From positions 1-63,203 of the forward strand of contig CAIXFH010000100.1 of NCBI GenBank assembly GCA_903918645.1: DNA of 63,203 bases, read 5' to 3'. The notes under the pieces were generated by a model that was not told the origin of the DNA, ran no database searches, and saw nothing but the letters and a program-made list of their open reading frames with translations. Positions 18,881 to 27,102 of this stretch are shown here, in pieces. This DNA is from an uncultured Actinomycetes bacterium. Its GTDB lineage: Bacteria > Actinomycetota > Actinomycetes > S36-B12 > CAIYMF01. The number at the start of each line of letters is the position of its first letter. The first letter of the stretch is position 1. A program made the position numbers and the translations under genes.

Positions 18881-19429
18881 GTGACTTCTTCTTCTGATGA
18901 CCGCGACCTGCTGCTTCAAGACATCCGCGATAAGGCCGTCGTTCTTGGCCGGGTGATCCTCTCGAGCGGTCGTGAAGCCGACTATTACGTCGACCTTCGT
19001 CGAGTGACTCTAGATGGAGCGACTGCCCCCGTGATCGGGCGAGTGATGCTCGATCTCACTGCTGATCTCGACTATGACGCCGTGGGTGGTCTCACCTTGG
19101 GCGCGGATCCAGTGGCGACGGCGATGCTTCACGCGGCTGCAGCGCGGGGTCAGCACTTGGATGCATTTGTCGTGCGCAAGAGCGAGAAAGACCACGGACT
19201 CCAGCGTCGCGTCGAGGGCCCCGATGTCGCCGGGCGTCGTGTCCTGGCCGTGGAGGACACCTCCACTACCGGGAGTTCTGTGCTCACGGCGGTCGAGGCG
19301 CTCCGGGAGGCTGGGGCGATCGTCGTCGCGGTCGCTGTGATCGTTGAGCGGGGCGCGGCCGATGCTGTTGCCGCAGCCGGACTTCCCTACCTGGCTGCCT
19401 ATCACCTCAGTGATCTTGGACTTGGCTGA
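18881..19429 (+). CDS. pyrE: Orotate phosphoribosyltransferase
   Basis: Catalyses orotate + PRPP to orotidine monophosphate in pyrimidine synthesis. The 182-residue product (GTG at 18881, reading VTSSSDDRDLLLQD) has SSGREADYYVDLRRVTLDG near the N-terminus, GGLTLGADPVA in the middle and the PRPP-binding motif VLAVEDTSTTGSS. It matches actinobacterial PyrE length. The longer frame from 18848 would overlap the neighbouring start and adds an unconserved stretch. Confidence 0.93.
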   Translation: MTSSSDDRDLLLQDIRDKAVVLGRVILSSGREADYYVDLRRVTLDGATAPVIGRVMLDLTADLDYDAVGGLTLGADPVATAMLHAAAARGQHLDAFVVRKSEKDHGLQRRVEGPDVAGRRVLAVEDTSTTGSSVLTAVEALREAGAIVVAVAVIVERGAADAVAAAGLPYLAAYHLSDLGLG

Positions 19430-19466
19430 ACCAGCGGCCACTGAACTTTGCTGGCGCTCCGTTCGC

Positions 19467-20120
19467 CTAGACCGAGTTGGTCTCGGCGCTTGAGCGTCGC
19501 CACTCGATGACTATGGGCACCAGCGATATCGCGACGATCACAATGGCGATGTAGTCGATGTTCTTCTGGACGAACTCGATCGTGCCAAGGAAGTAGCCCA
19601 AGACCGTTATTCCTGCGGCCCATAGCACTCCGCCGATTGCAGAGAAGGTCAGATACGGGCGGAAATCCATCTTGCCCACGCCTGCCATCGCCGTGATGAA
19701 GGTGCGAACCACAGGTACGAAGCGGCCGAGGATGAGCGCGCGCGATCCGTACTTTGCGAAGAATGCGTGCGTCTTGTCGATGTGCTCGGCTTTGAGCAGT
19801 CGCGACTTCGGTCGGCTAAACAACGGCGGGCCCACTGCCCGACCGATCCAGTAGCCCGAGACATTTCCGGCGATGGCTGCCAGCGAGAGCAAGAGGCAGG
19901 CGAGCCACAGCGGCACGGTGATTGCGCCAGTAGCGATGAATAGGCCAGTGACGAATAACAGGGAGTCACCGGGCAGGAAGAAGATCAGCAGACCGCACTC
20001 GATGAAGATGATGATCAGCACCATGATGAAGGCCTGCGTGCCAAACCGTTCCAGCAGCGTTTGTGGCTGCATCCAGTCTGGGCCGAGCGCTGATACGAGG
20101 GCGAGTGAAGGAGTAGTCAC
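19467..20120 (-). CDS. DedA-family membrane protein (VTT domain)
   Basis: A 217-residue inner-membrane protein of the DedA/SNARE-associated family, linked to undecaprenyl-phosphate or other lipid recycling and membrane homeostasis. Membrane segments lie near 30-50, 58-80, 145-165 and 180-200. The signature regions ECGLLIFFLPGDSLLF and GRFVPVVRTFITAMAGVGKM are present. GTG 20120 has TAGCCT 6 nt upstream, so it can be transcribed separately from the paralogue 9 bp upstream. Confidence 0.9.
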   Translation of the reverse strand: MTTPSLALVSALGPDWMQPQTLLERFGTQAFIMVLIIIFIECGLLIFFLPGDSLLFVTGLFIATGAITVPLWLACLLLSLAAIAGNVSGYWIGRAVGPPLFSRPKSRLLKAEHIDKTHAFFAKYGSRALILGRFVPVVRTFITAMAGVGKMDFRPYLTFSAIGGVLWAAGITVLGYFLGTIEFVQKNIDYIAIVIVAISLVPIVIEWRRSSAETNSV

Positions 20121-20126
20121 GTGCTG

Positions 20127-20132
20127 AGGCTA
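20127..20132 (-). promoter_or_regulatory. Leaderless-type -10 box of the downstream dedA
   Basis: TAGCCT on the minus strand lies 6 nt before GTG 20120. It overlaps the stop region of the preceding dedA paralogue, suggesting an internal promoter. Confidence 0.45.
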
Positions 20133-20816
20133 ACTGCCGCTCGTCGGTTGAGAGGCGTCGGGCGGAGGGCTGCCCTCAGTTCCTTGATCGTCTGGGGTGT
20201 CTGCGGCACTGGCTCGCTGCGACCTAATGCGCGCCCTAATGAATGTGTACGTGCCGCCTAGCAGGGCAGCAATGATCGACGTTGCTGCGATCACGCCAGC
20301 AAGTATCCGCAGCCAGGTGATCTCATAGGAGAGGAAGCCGATAGTGGGAAGCCCGATTGCCCACACCAGGGCTCCAGCTACGTTCGCCGAAGTGAATGAA
20401 CGGCGATTCATAGCTGCTGTACCCGCGATTACCGGCACGAAGGTGCGCACCCAAGGGGTCCACCTTGCGGCGAAGACCGCCCACCAGCCGAACTGCATGT
20501 AGAACATCTCGGCCCGCGCTAGGCCACTGCGGGCGCGTCCATGCTCTCGCTTCTCAACCCAGCCGCGCCCATAACGATGGCCCGTGCGGTAAGCCAGCTC
20601 GTTGCCCGAGACCGCAGCGACGAAAATGCCGACGATAAGCAGAGGCAAGTTGACTGCACTTGCTGGAGCGGCTGCGACAAGGCCAGCGGCGAATAGCAAG
20701 GTGTCACCGGGCAATAGGAATCCGACCAGCAGACCACACTCGGCAAAGACGAATCCCCATACGATCAGGTACACAGCTATGGCTGTGAGCGAGGCGAGAT
20801 CCGGTTCGGGTAGCAC
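20130..20816 (-). CDS. Second DedA-family membrane protein
   Basis: A 228-residue paralogue of the neighbouring gene. It has AECGLLVGFLLPGDTLLF at the N-terminus and ARWTPWVRTFVPVIAGTAAMNRR in the middle, matching the family's conserved acidic/Pro and Arg-rich motifs. The C-terminus is a polar tail. Tandem DedA genes probably arose by old duplication, as similarity is limited to the motifs. The start is GTG 20816, with TAGGCT 6 nt upstream. Confidence 0.9.
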   Translation of the reverse strand: MLPEPDLASLTAIAVYLIVWGFVFAECGLLVGFLLPGDTLLFAAGLVAAAPASAVNLPLLIVGIFVAAVSGNELAYRTGHRYGRGWVEKREHGRARSGLARAEMFYMQFGWWAVFAARWTPWVRTFVPVIAGTAAMNRRSFTSANVAGALVWAIGLPTIGFLSYEITWLRILAGVIAATSIIAALLGGTYTFIRARIRSQRASAADTPDDQGTEGSPPPDASQPTSGS

Positions 20817-20822
20817 GTAACG

Positions 20823-20881
20823 AGCCTAGGCGGTCGGGCGAGGGCCGCATCACCAAGCGAAGACGACGACGGCCCTAGGCT
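20823..20881. promoter_or_regulatory. Divergent leaderless promoter pair (dedA / trmH-like)
   Basis: Two TAGGCT boxes face outward: minus strand at 20823-20828, 6 nt before GTG 20816, and plus strand at 20876-20881, 6 nt before ATG 20888. Only 71 bp separate the two start codons, so the promoters are back to back. Confidence 0.6.
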
Positions 20882-20887
20882 GCAGGT

Positions 20888-21508
20888 ATGGAGGTCGATT
20901 ACGAACGAACGGTAGGGGTGGGGCCGCACCCGCTGCCTTGGCCCACGGATTCTCGATTCGACCCCGAACTCCTGCGTGATGGAGACCGACGCAACGTCGT
21001 CGATGGCTTCCGATACTGGACGGTTGAAGCGATCGTTGCGGAGTTGGATCGCTCGAGGCACGACTTTCATATTGCGATGGAGAACCTCGAGCATGATTTC
21101 AATATCGGCTCGGTTGTCCGCACGGCCAACGCATTCAATGCATCCTCCGTTCGTCTCGTGGGCAAGAGGCGATGGAATCGCCGAGGGGCGATGGTCACCA
21201 ATCGCTACCTTCATGTCGAGTACCACGATTCACCCGTCAGCCTTGGTGATTGGGCCGCTGCGAACGATCTGCCCATCATCGGTATCGACAACATTCCGGG
21301 ATCGATCCCGCTCGAGACATTCGCCCTACCTCGACGCTGCGTCATGTTCTTTGGCCAGGAGGGTGCGGGTTTGAGCGAGGAGGCCCAAGCTCAGTGCACG
21401 GTTGTTCTCGACATCGCTCAGTTCGGCTCGACCCGTTCGATCAACCTCGGGGCCGCGGCAGCTATCGCAATGCACTCATGGATTCGTCAACACGTTTTCG
21501 AGCAGTAG
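20888..21508 (+). CDS. SpoU/TrmH-family RNA 2'-O-methyltransferase
   Basis: A 206-residue SAM-dependent RNA methyltransferase with the trefoil-knot SPOUT fold. The three family motifs are clear: NIGSVVRTANAFN (motif 1), MFFGQEGAGLSEEA (motif 2) and STRSINLGAAAAIAMHSW (motif 3). The RNA target (tRNA or rRNA position) cannot be assigned. The leaderless ATG at 20888 supports the start. An MFS gene follows 18 bp later. Confidence 0.92.
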   Translation: MEVDYERTVGVGPHPLPWPTDSRFDPELLRDGDRRNVVDGFRYWTVEAIVAELDRSRHDFHIAMENLEHDFNIGSVVRTANAFNASSVRLVGKRRWNRRGAMVTNRYLHVEYHDSPVSLGDWAAANDLPIIGIDNIPGSIPLETFALPRRCVMFFGQEGAGLSEEAQAQCTVVLDIAQFGSTRSINLGAAAAIAMHSWIRQHVFEQ

Positions 21509-21526
21509 TCACAAGTCCGGTGCAGC

Positions 21527-22846
21527 ATGACTGATCTCGGCGCAGCGCCCCCGTCACGTGATCCGGTTCTACGCCCGAGCCCGAATCCGCGTCCAAAACT
21601 GAGTCAAGAGTTGCGTGTTCTGCGCGACCCCAACGTTGCCCGACTTGTCTTCTCTCGGCTGGTTTCTGATCTCGGCGCAGGGATTGGTCCGATCGCCCTT
21701 GCCTTTGGAGTCTTGGGATTGCCGGGCGGCGGGCCGTCTGCCCTGGGGCTCGTTCTATTCTGCGCAGCGCTCCCAAACGTTGTCTTCCTCTTGTTCGCAG
21801 GGGTTTTAGCCGATCGGGGAAATCGAGCTCGTATCCTGGTCGTCGCTGAATTGGGCATGGCAATTGCCCAGGGAGTTGCCGCAGTTCTATTCATCTCCGA
21901 TCGGGCTTCAGTGCCTGCTCTTGCAGCGTTAGCGGCTCTTGGGGGGACGGCGAGTGCTCTGTTCTATCCGGCGCACACCGGGCTCATCCCGCAAGTCGTG
22001 CGACCCGAGCAACTGCAGTCGACGAACGCGCTGATCCGACTCTCTAGCAACCTCGCGCGTGTCGGTGGAGTTGCCCTGGGTGGAATTTTGGTCGCGACCA
22101 TCGGATCGGGTTGGGCGCTGGGCTTGAACGCATCCACCTATGGAATCTCTGCACTTCTGCTTATCGGCATCGTGGTCGCTGGCACTGTGCCCGTGGCTGC
22201 GACTTCATCAGTCCTGGGTGAACTGGCACACGGTTGGCGAGAGTTCACTTCACGTAGATGGGTATGGCTCATCGTCGTGGTCTTCTCCGTTAGCAACGTG
22301 GGATTCGGTGCTGCGGTCGGAGTACTTGGACCAGTAGTGGCTCTCGACTCATGGAACGGTGCCCAAAGCTGGGCGCTCATCATGGCTGCCTTCTCACTGG
22401 GGACAGTCACCGGCGTTGTCTTTGCCATGCGGATTCGTCCGAAACGTCCACTGCGAGTGGCGATGTTGGCTGTGCCTTTGCTTGCTCTGCCGATAGCAGG
22501 GCTCATCCCACCTCTTAGTGTGCTGGCTATCGCTTCCGCATCCTTTCTAGCGGGACTAGCGATCGACATCTTCGAGGTGCTCTGGCAGACAACTCTGCAG
22601 CAGCACATTCCGCAGGAGTCACTATCGCGAGTGAGTGCGTACGACATGTTCGGTTCCCTCGTGTTCACGCCACTCGGCCTCGCTGCTGCAGGGCCAGCAA
22701 TCGAAGCCTGGGGCACCCGCACGACCGCCATCATCTGCACAGCGCTGGTTTCCCTTGCGCTGCTTGCCTTACTGGACCCACAGATCAGGAGCCTGCGGGC
22801 AGTTGATCCGGCAAATCCTCTGGGTCCGCCGGCCACTGCCCACTAG
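21527..22846 (+). CDS. MFS transporter, MFS_3-type exporter
   Basis: A 439-residue membrane protein with a polar N-terminus of about 35 residues and about 12 hydrophobic segments. LLFAGVLADRGNRARILV carries the MFS loop motif, and FYPAHTGLIPQVVRPEQLQSTNALIRLS resembles the same region of the other exporter at 5449-6696. It is probably cotranscribed with the upstream methyltransferase. The substrate is unknown. Confidence 0.85.
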   Translation: MTDLGAAPPSRDPVLRPSPNPRPKLSQELRVLRDPNVARLVFSRLVSDLGAGIGPIALAFGVLGLPGGGPSALGLVLFCAALPNVVFLLFAGVLADRGNRARILVVAELGMAIAQGVAAVLFISDRASVPALAALAALGGTASALFYPAHTGLIPQVVRPEQLQSTNALIRLSSNLARVGGVALGGILVATIGSGWALGLNASTYGISALLLIGIVVAGTVPVAATSSVLGELAHGWREFTSRRWVWLIVVVFSVSNVGFGAAVGVLGPVVALDSWNGAQSWALIMAAFSLGTVTGVVFAMRIRPKRPLRVAMLAVPLLALPIAGLIPPLSVLAIASASFLAGLAIDIFEVLWQTTLQQHIPQESLSRVSAYDMFGSLVFTPLGLAAAGPAIEAWGTRTTAIICTALVSLALLALLDPQIRSLRAVDPANPLGPPATAH

Positions 22847-22963
22847 GAAAGTGGCCACAGTCATGGGATCTGCTTTGGGCGCACAAGTGATCTGACAGGA
22901 TGTAACTCGCTAGGCAATGTGGCCTGGCGCACTGTCAAACGTCATTCGCAAGGAGTCGGTTCG

Positions 22964-23986
22964 ATGCCCATCGCCACACCAGACGTCTACGCCCAGATGC
23001 TTGATCGCGCCAAGTCCGGTGCGTTCGCCTACCCGGCGATCAACTGCACTTCTTCGCAGACCATCGTCGCTGCGATGCGCGGATTCGCCGACGCCGAGAG
23101 CGATGGCATAGTCCAGGTCTCCTGGGGCGGCGCCGAATTCGCATCCGGCCAGAACGTCAAGGACATGGTCACTGGGGCAGTGGCGTTGGCTGAATTCGCC
23201 CATGTGGTTGCAGAGAAGTACAACGTGCAGATCGCACTGCACACAGACCATTGCCCCGAGGAGAAACTCGCGGGCTTCATGCGTCCACTGATCGACGTGT
23301 CACTTGATCGTGTTGCTGCGGGTAGGTTGCCGCTTTTCCAGTCGCACATGTGGGACGGCTCAGCGATCTCCTTGGACCGCAACCTCGGAATCGCGGAGGA
23401 GCTCCTCGATAAGTGCAATCGCGCCAACATCATCTTGGAATTGGAGATCGGAGTTGTCGGCGGCGAGGAGGACGGCGTCGAGGCCAAGCATGACGCGAAG
23501 CTATATTCGACACCCGCGGATGGGCTTGCTACTGCTGAGAAGTTGGGCCTTGGCGAGCGTGGCCGTTACATGGTTGCCGCGACATTCGGCAACGTGCACG
23601 GCGTCTACAAGCCAGGCAATGTAGTTCTGACCCCGAAGATCTTGAACGACATTCAAAACACTGTTGGCGCGAAGTACGGAGTCGATAAGCCCTTCGACCT
23701 AGTCTTCCATGGTGGCTCGGGCTCGCTGCTCTCGGAGATCCGTGAGGCTCTTGACTACGGCGTCGTGAAGATGAACATCGACACTGACACCCAATATGCT
23801 TTCACCCGTCCGATCGTCGAGCACATGTTCCGTAATTACGACGGGGTGCTCAAGATTGATGGCGAAGTTGGCAACAAGAAGTTGTATGACCCGCGGGCCT
23901 ACGGCAAGGCGGCTGAGGCTGGCATGGCTGCGCGCATCACCCAAGCATGCGAGGACCTACGGTCGACCGGAACCCGCATCGGCTAA
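22964..23986 (+). CDS. fba: Fructose-bisphosphate aldolase, class II
   Basis: Zinc-dependent aldolase of glycolysis and gluconeogenesis. The 340-residue product has the metal-binding HTDHCPEEKL region, GEEDGVEAKHDAKLYS, the histidine in FGNVHGVYKPGNV, and FHGGSGS followed by NIDTDTQYAFTRP, typical of the actinobacterial class IIA enzyme. I chose ATG 22964 because AAGGAG lies 8 nt upstream and MPIATPDVYAQ is the typical start; the frame upstream is unconserved. A DUF3151 gene follows. Confidence 0.97.
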   Translation: MPIATPDVYAQMLDRAKSGAFAYPAINCTSSQTIVAAMRGFADAESDGIVQVSWGGAEFASGQNVKDMVTGAVALAEFAHVVAEKYNVQIALHTDHCPEEKLAGFMRPLIDVSLDRVAAGRLPLFQSHMWDGSAISLDRNLGIAEELLDKCNRANIILELEIGVVGGEEDGVEAKHDAKLYSTPADGLATAEKLGLGERGRYMVAATFGNVHGVYKPGNVVLTPKILNDIQNTVGAKYGVDKPFDLVFHGGSGSLLSEIREALDYGVVKMNIDTDTQYAFTRPIVEHMFRNYDGVLKIDGEVGNKKLYDPRAYGKAAEAGMAARITQACEDLRSTGTRIG

Positions 23987-24019
23987 CGGAATTCGACGAA
24001 AGTGCGCGAGGATGCAGTC

Positions 24020-24445
24020 GTGACTACAACCATGGATCAGAACCTGTTTGGCGGCCCCGAGCCGACCTATCTGCCCGATATGCCTGAACCGCGCGAGGCA
24101 TTGGCCGCAGGCGCTGACCCGCAGGTGGTCGCAGCATCGCATCCCACGAGTAGCCTGGCTTGGGCCGATATGGCTGATCAGGCTTTCGCCGATGGTCGGG
24201 TCATTGAGTCCTATGCGTTCGCCCGTGTCGGTTATCACCGGGGTTTGGACCAATTGCGACGGAGCGGATGGAAGGGCCATGGCCCGATCCCCTGGGAGCA
24301 TGAACCCAATCGTGGTTTCCTCCGTTGTTTGAATGCCTTGGCGCGTGCAGCAGGTGTCATCGGCGAAGAGGATGAGGCCACCCGCTGCACCCTGTTCCTG
24401 CGCGACTCCTCGGCTGCAGCTGCTGCCGCGCTCGAGGGTCGCTAA
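24020..24445 (+). CDS. DUF3151 family protein
   Basis: A conserved actinobacterial protein of unknown function, found next to fba in many Actinobacteria. The roughly 141-residue product contains PEPTYLPDMPEPREAL, SSLAWADMADQAFADGRVIESYAFARVGYHRGLD and PWEHEPNRGFLRCL, all typical of the family, and looks helical. I prefer GTG 24020, with GAGG about 8 nt upstream, over GTG 24002. It lies 33 bp after fba and is probably cotranscribed. Confidence 0.85.
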   Translation: MTTTMDQNLFGGPEPTYLPDMPEPREALAAGADPQVVAASHPTSSLAWADMADQAFADGRVIESYAFARVGYHRGLDQLRRSGWKGHGPIPWEHEPNRGFLRCLNALARAAGVIGEEDEATRCTLFLRDSSAAAAAALEGR

Positions 24446-24524
24446 CCGATTCCACCGGATCGTCCCGGCTCGATGTTTGGCTCGTAGGCTCGGCGCTGAG
24501 ATGCTTGGTTCTGCTGCCGAGGGA

Positions 24525-24530
24525 TATTCT
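24525..24530 (+). promoter_or_regulatory. Possible -10 box of egtBD
   Basis: TATTCT lies about 65 bp before the egtB ATG, with TTGGTT about 14 bp further upstream, a spacing shorter than ideal. A TAGGCT at 24485-24490 is an alternative. Confidence 0.3.
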
Positions 24531-24594
24531 GAGAACCGCGCTGCAACTGCGGTTGTTGCTGTTTGGCCAGGGCGCAGTGAAGGGGTTGATCGCG

Positions 24595-25881
24595 ATGTCG
24601 ACGCAGTGGGATTCAGCAATGCTGCTGGATCGCTTCGACGACGTCCGAGCGCACACCGAAGCTCTCGCCGCACCGCTTTCCCCTGAGGATCAGACTGTTC
24701 AGTCGATGGCCGACGTGTCGCCCACGAAGTGGCACCGTGCTCATGTCACGTGGTTCTTTGAGACCTTCGTTCTTGCCGAGCATGAGCCCGATTTCTCGCC
24801 GTTCAATGAGAAGTACTGGTTCTTGTTCAACAGCTACTACGAGTCACTTGGTCCGCGATTTTCGCGGCCGCAGCGGGGGCTTGTGACCAGACCGGGTGCG
24901 TATGACGTTGGTGTCTACCGCGGCAACGTTGATGTGCGAGTGCGTGAACTGATCGCGACGTTGGATTCGGGAACACTCGACAAGCTCACCCCCGTTATCG
25001 AACTCGGCTTTCATCATGAGCAGCAGCATCAGGAGTTGTTGCTCATGGACATCAAGCACGTGCTGTCGGTGAACCCGCTGGAACCGATCTACGCGGGCCG
25101 GCCTTCCGAGCACAGCACGCCCGATGACTTGGGCTGGGTCGATATCGAAGCTGGCTTGGTCGAAATCGGCTTTCAGGGCTCGGGCTTCCGCTTTGACAAT
25201 GAGGAACCGCGCCACCGTGTGTGGCTTGAGCCGTACCGCCTCGCTGACCGTCTCATCACTAACGGGGAGTGGCTCGAATTCATGATCGATGGCGGCTATC
25301 GTCGCCACGAATTGTGGCTCTCCGATGGCTGGGGCAAGGTGTCCGCAGAGAAGTGGGCGGCACCCCTTTACTGGTTTGAACGCGACGGGCTGTGGTTCGA
25401 GCACACACTCTCGGGCACGTGGCCGGTGAACCCGGGCCTGCCCGTCAGCCACGTCAGTTTCTACGAGGCCGACGCTTATGCGACGTGGGCGGGCAAACGT
25501 CTACCGTCGGAAGCCGAGTGGGAGTTCGGGGTCGTGAGCAAAGGCGAGCCAATCGATGGGAACTTGGCCGACGGGCAGACCTTCCATCCGAGAGCGGCCG
25601 GAGCCGCGACGGGCGGCTTGCGGCAGGCTTTTGGTGACTGTTGGGAATGGACGTCGTCGGCGTATCACCCTTATCCCGGGTATCACGCGCCTGCAGGTGC
25701 GATCGGTGAGTACAACGGCAAGTTCATGTCTAGCCAGATGGTGTTGCGCGGTGGTTGTGCATTGACCTCGCCGCATCATGCTCGGGCGACTTACCGAAAC
25801 TTCTTCCCCCACTCGGCCCGCTGGGCACTGTCTGGAGTTCGGCTAGCTGACGGCGGCTCACCTTTGGTGGCATCAGCGTGA
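24595..25881 (+). CDS. egtB: Ergothioneine biosynthesis protein EgtB (hercynine oxygenase)
   Basis: Non-haem iron enzyme joining a thiol donor to hercynine by oxidative C-S bond formation. The 428-residue product has an N-terminal DinB-like domain with the iron ligands in WHRAH and FHHEQQHQE, and a C-terminal FGE-sulfatase domain (FRFDNEEPRHRVWLEPY, PVSHVSFYEADAYATWAGKRLPSEAEWEFG, RGGCALTSPHHARATYRNF). The N-terminal SPTKWHRAHVTWFFETFVL is the form I associate with proteobacterial and cyanobacterial egtBD pairs rather than mycobacterial EgtB. ATG 24595 has AAGGGG about 10 nt upstream. The stop overlaps egtD by 4 nt. Confidence 0.93.
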   Translation: MSTQWDSAMLLDRFDDVRAHTEALAAPLSPEDQTVQSMADVSPTKWHRAHVTWFFETFVLAEHEPDFSPFNEKYWFLFNSYYESLGPRFSRPQRGLVTRPGAYDVGVYRGNVDVRVRELIATLDSGTLDKLTPVIELGFHHEQQHQELLLMDIKHVLSVNPLEPIYAGRPSEHSTPDDLGWVDIEAGLVEIGFQGSGFRFDNEEPRHRVWLEPYRLADRLITNGEWLEFMIDGGYRRHELWLSDGWGKVSAEKWAAPLYWFERDGLWFEHTLSGTWPVNPGLPVSHVSFYEADAYATWAGKRLPSEAEWEFGVVSKGEPIDGNLADGQTFHPRAAGAATGGLRQAFGDCWEWTSSAYHPYPGYHAPAGAIGEYNGKFMSSQMVLRGGCALTSPHHARATYRNFFPHSARWALSGVRLADGGSPLVASA

Positions 25882-26855
25882 GTGTTGTTCGACCACCAGT
25901 AGTTACGGTTCATCTTCAAACAGACTGGGCCGCAAGCAGTTTCGCCAATGACGTGCGCGCTGGCCTGTCGGCGCAACCTCGCCGGCTCTCACCGAAGTGG
26001 TTGTACGACGATCGCGGCTCTGAGCTGTTCGATCAGATCACTCGGCTGCCCGAGTATTACCTCACCGAAGCCGAGCGGGGGATCCTCAGGGACAGCAGCT
26101 CTGAGATCGCATCCCTGTCGGCGGCAACCACCCTGATCGAACTCGGCAGCGGCACCTCCGACAAGACCCGAACTCTCCTCGACGCATTCACCGCCACGGG
26201 GCAGCTCGAGCGCTTCGTCGCGGTCGATGTCTCTGAGGCCACGCTTCGCGGTGCGGCCTTCGATATCGCGGCGTCATACCCGGGCCTCGCGGTTGAGGCG
26301 GTAGTTGGTGATTTCACCCAGCATTTGGACCGATTGCCGCGCGGAGGGCGTCGGGTCGTGGCGTTCCTCGGCAGCACGATCGGCAACTTCTACGCCGACG
26401 AGCGTGCCGAATTCCTCGCTGCCCTCTTCGCCACACTCGAGCCTGGTGACTCAGTGCTGCTCGGCACCGACTTGGTTAAGGACACGGGCCGCCTGATCGC
26501 TGCTTACAACGATTCGGCGGGTGTTACTTCGGCTTTCGTCACCAATTGCCTTGCCGTCATGAACCGTGAGTTGGGTGCTGACTTCGATCTCGATGCGTTC
26601 AGCTATGTAGCGCAGTGGGATCCGGCGCTGGAGCGGATGGACCTGCGACTTCGTGTCGACAAAGCCCAGCAGGTGCGTATCCCTGGGGCCGGCTTAGACA
26701 TCGGCTTAGCCGCAGGCGATGAGATCCAGGTCGAAATCTCAGCAAAATTCCAACTGGCCGCACTCCCAGCCCTGTTCACTGACGCTGGCTTCGCCCACGC
26801 CCGCACGTGGACCGACCCGCGCGCCGACTTCGCCCTCACCCTGGCTTTCCGATGA
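25878..26855 (+). CDS. egtD: L-histidine N-alpha-methyltransferase EgtD
   Basis: SAM-dependent enzyme that trimethylates histidine to hercynine, the first step of ergothioneine synthesis. The 325-residue product shows PKWLYDDRGSELFDQITRLPEYYLTEAE, the SAM motif ELGSGTSDKTR, and FLGSTIGNFYADE, all conserved in the family. It starts with GTG inside the 4-nt overlap with egtB. No egtA, egtC or egtE is adjacent, so the cluster is the minimal two-gene type. The stop TGA lies inside the first bases of a REP-like palindrome. Confidence 0.95.
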   Translation: MSVVRPPVVTVHLQTDWAASSFANDVRAGLSAQPRRLSPKWLYDDRGSELFDQITRLPEYYLTEAERGILRDSSSEIASLSAATTLIELGSGTSDKTRTLLDAFTATGQLERFVAVDVSEATLRGAAFDIAASYPGLAVEAVVGDFTQHLDRLPRGGRRVVAFLGSTIGNFYADERAEFLAALFATLEPGDSVLLGTDLVKDTGRLIAAYNDSAGVTSAFVTNCLAVMNRELGADFDLDAFSYVAQWDPALERMDLRLRVDKAQQVRIPGAGLDIGLAAGDEIQVEISAKFQLAALPALFTDAGFAHARTWTDPRADFALTLAFR

Positions 26856-26897
26856 AGGTGCCCTCGACTGCGCTAGGCGCAGTCGAGACGCCCCATT
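26852..26897. repeat. REP-like palindrome, copy B (after egtD)
   Basis: It starts ATGAAGGTGCCC and has a perfect 11-bp stem, CTCGACTGCGC (26863-26873) with GCGCAGTCGAG (26877-26887), around TAG. The egtD stop TGA (26853-26855) lies within it. It belongs to the same family as copies at 13538, 33942 and 40109 and may end or protect the egtBD mRNA. Confidence 0.8.
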
Positions 26898-26942
26898 GAT
26901 TCGGGCTGAGGCGATTCGGGCTGAGGCGATACGGGCTGAGGG
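26898..26942. repeat. 15-bp tandem repeat, three copies
   Basis: Three adjacent copies of GATTCGGGCTGAGGC (26898-26912, 26913-26927, 26928-26942; the last reads GATACGGGCTGAGGG) directly follow the palindrome. No gene covers them. The unit length equals that of the dnaJ-hspR array, but the sequence is unrelated. Confidence 0.85.
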
Positions 26943-26986
26943 TGAGAACTTCGCCGCGAAATCGAAGTTCTGCAGCCCCGTGCCGA

Positions 26987-27017
26987 TAGGCTCTTGAGGC
27001 ACCACCTCCTGGTGGTG
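26987..27017 (+). promoter_or_regulatory. purA promoter box and leader hairpin
   Basis: TAGGCT at 26987-26992 would start transcription near 27000, exactly where a strong hairpin begins: CACCACC (27000-27006) and GGTGGTG (27011-27017) around TCCT. The leader to purA is about 100 nt. The hairpin has no T-run, so it more likely stabilises the mRNA 5' end or regulates than terminates. Confidence 0.45.
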
Positions 27018-27102
27018 TCTTCAGCGCGTGGGAACAACGCTTGGGTCGGACGTCGACCTGTGAAGCGTTGGCACCTGCCGCGCCAGACATCAAGGAGGCC
27101 CG

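Noticed and set aside
26987-27102. Purine riboswitch upstream of purA
   Set aside because: No three-way-junction sequence pattern is visible; only a simple hairpin near the 5' end.
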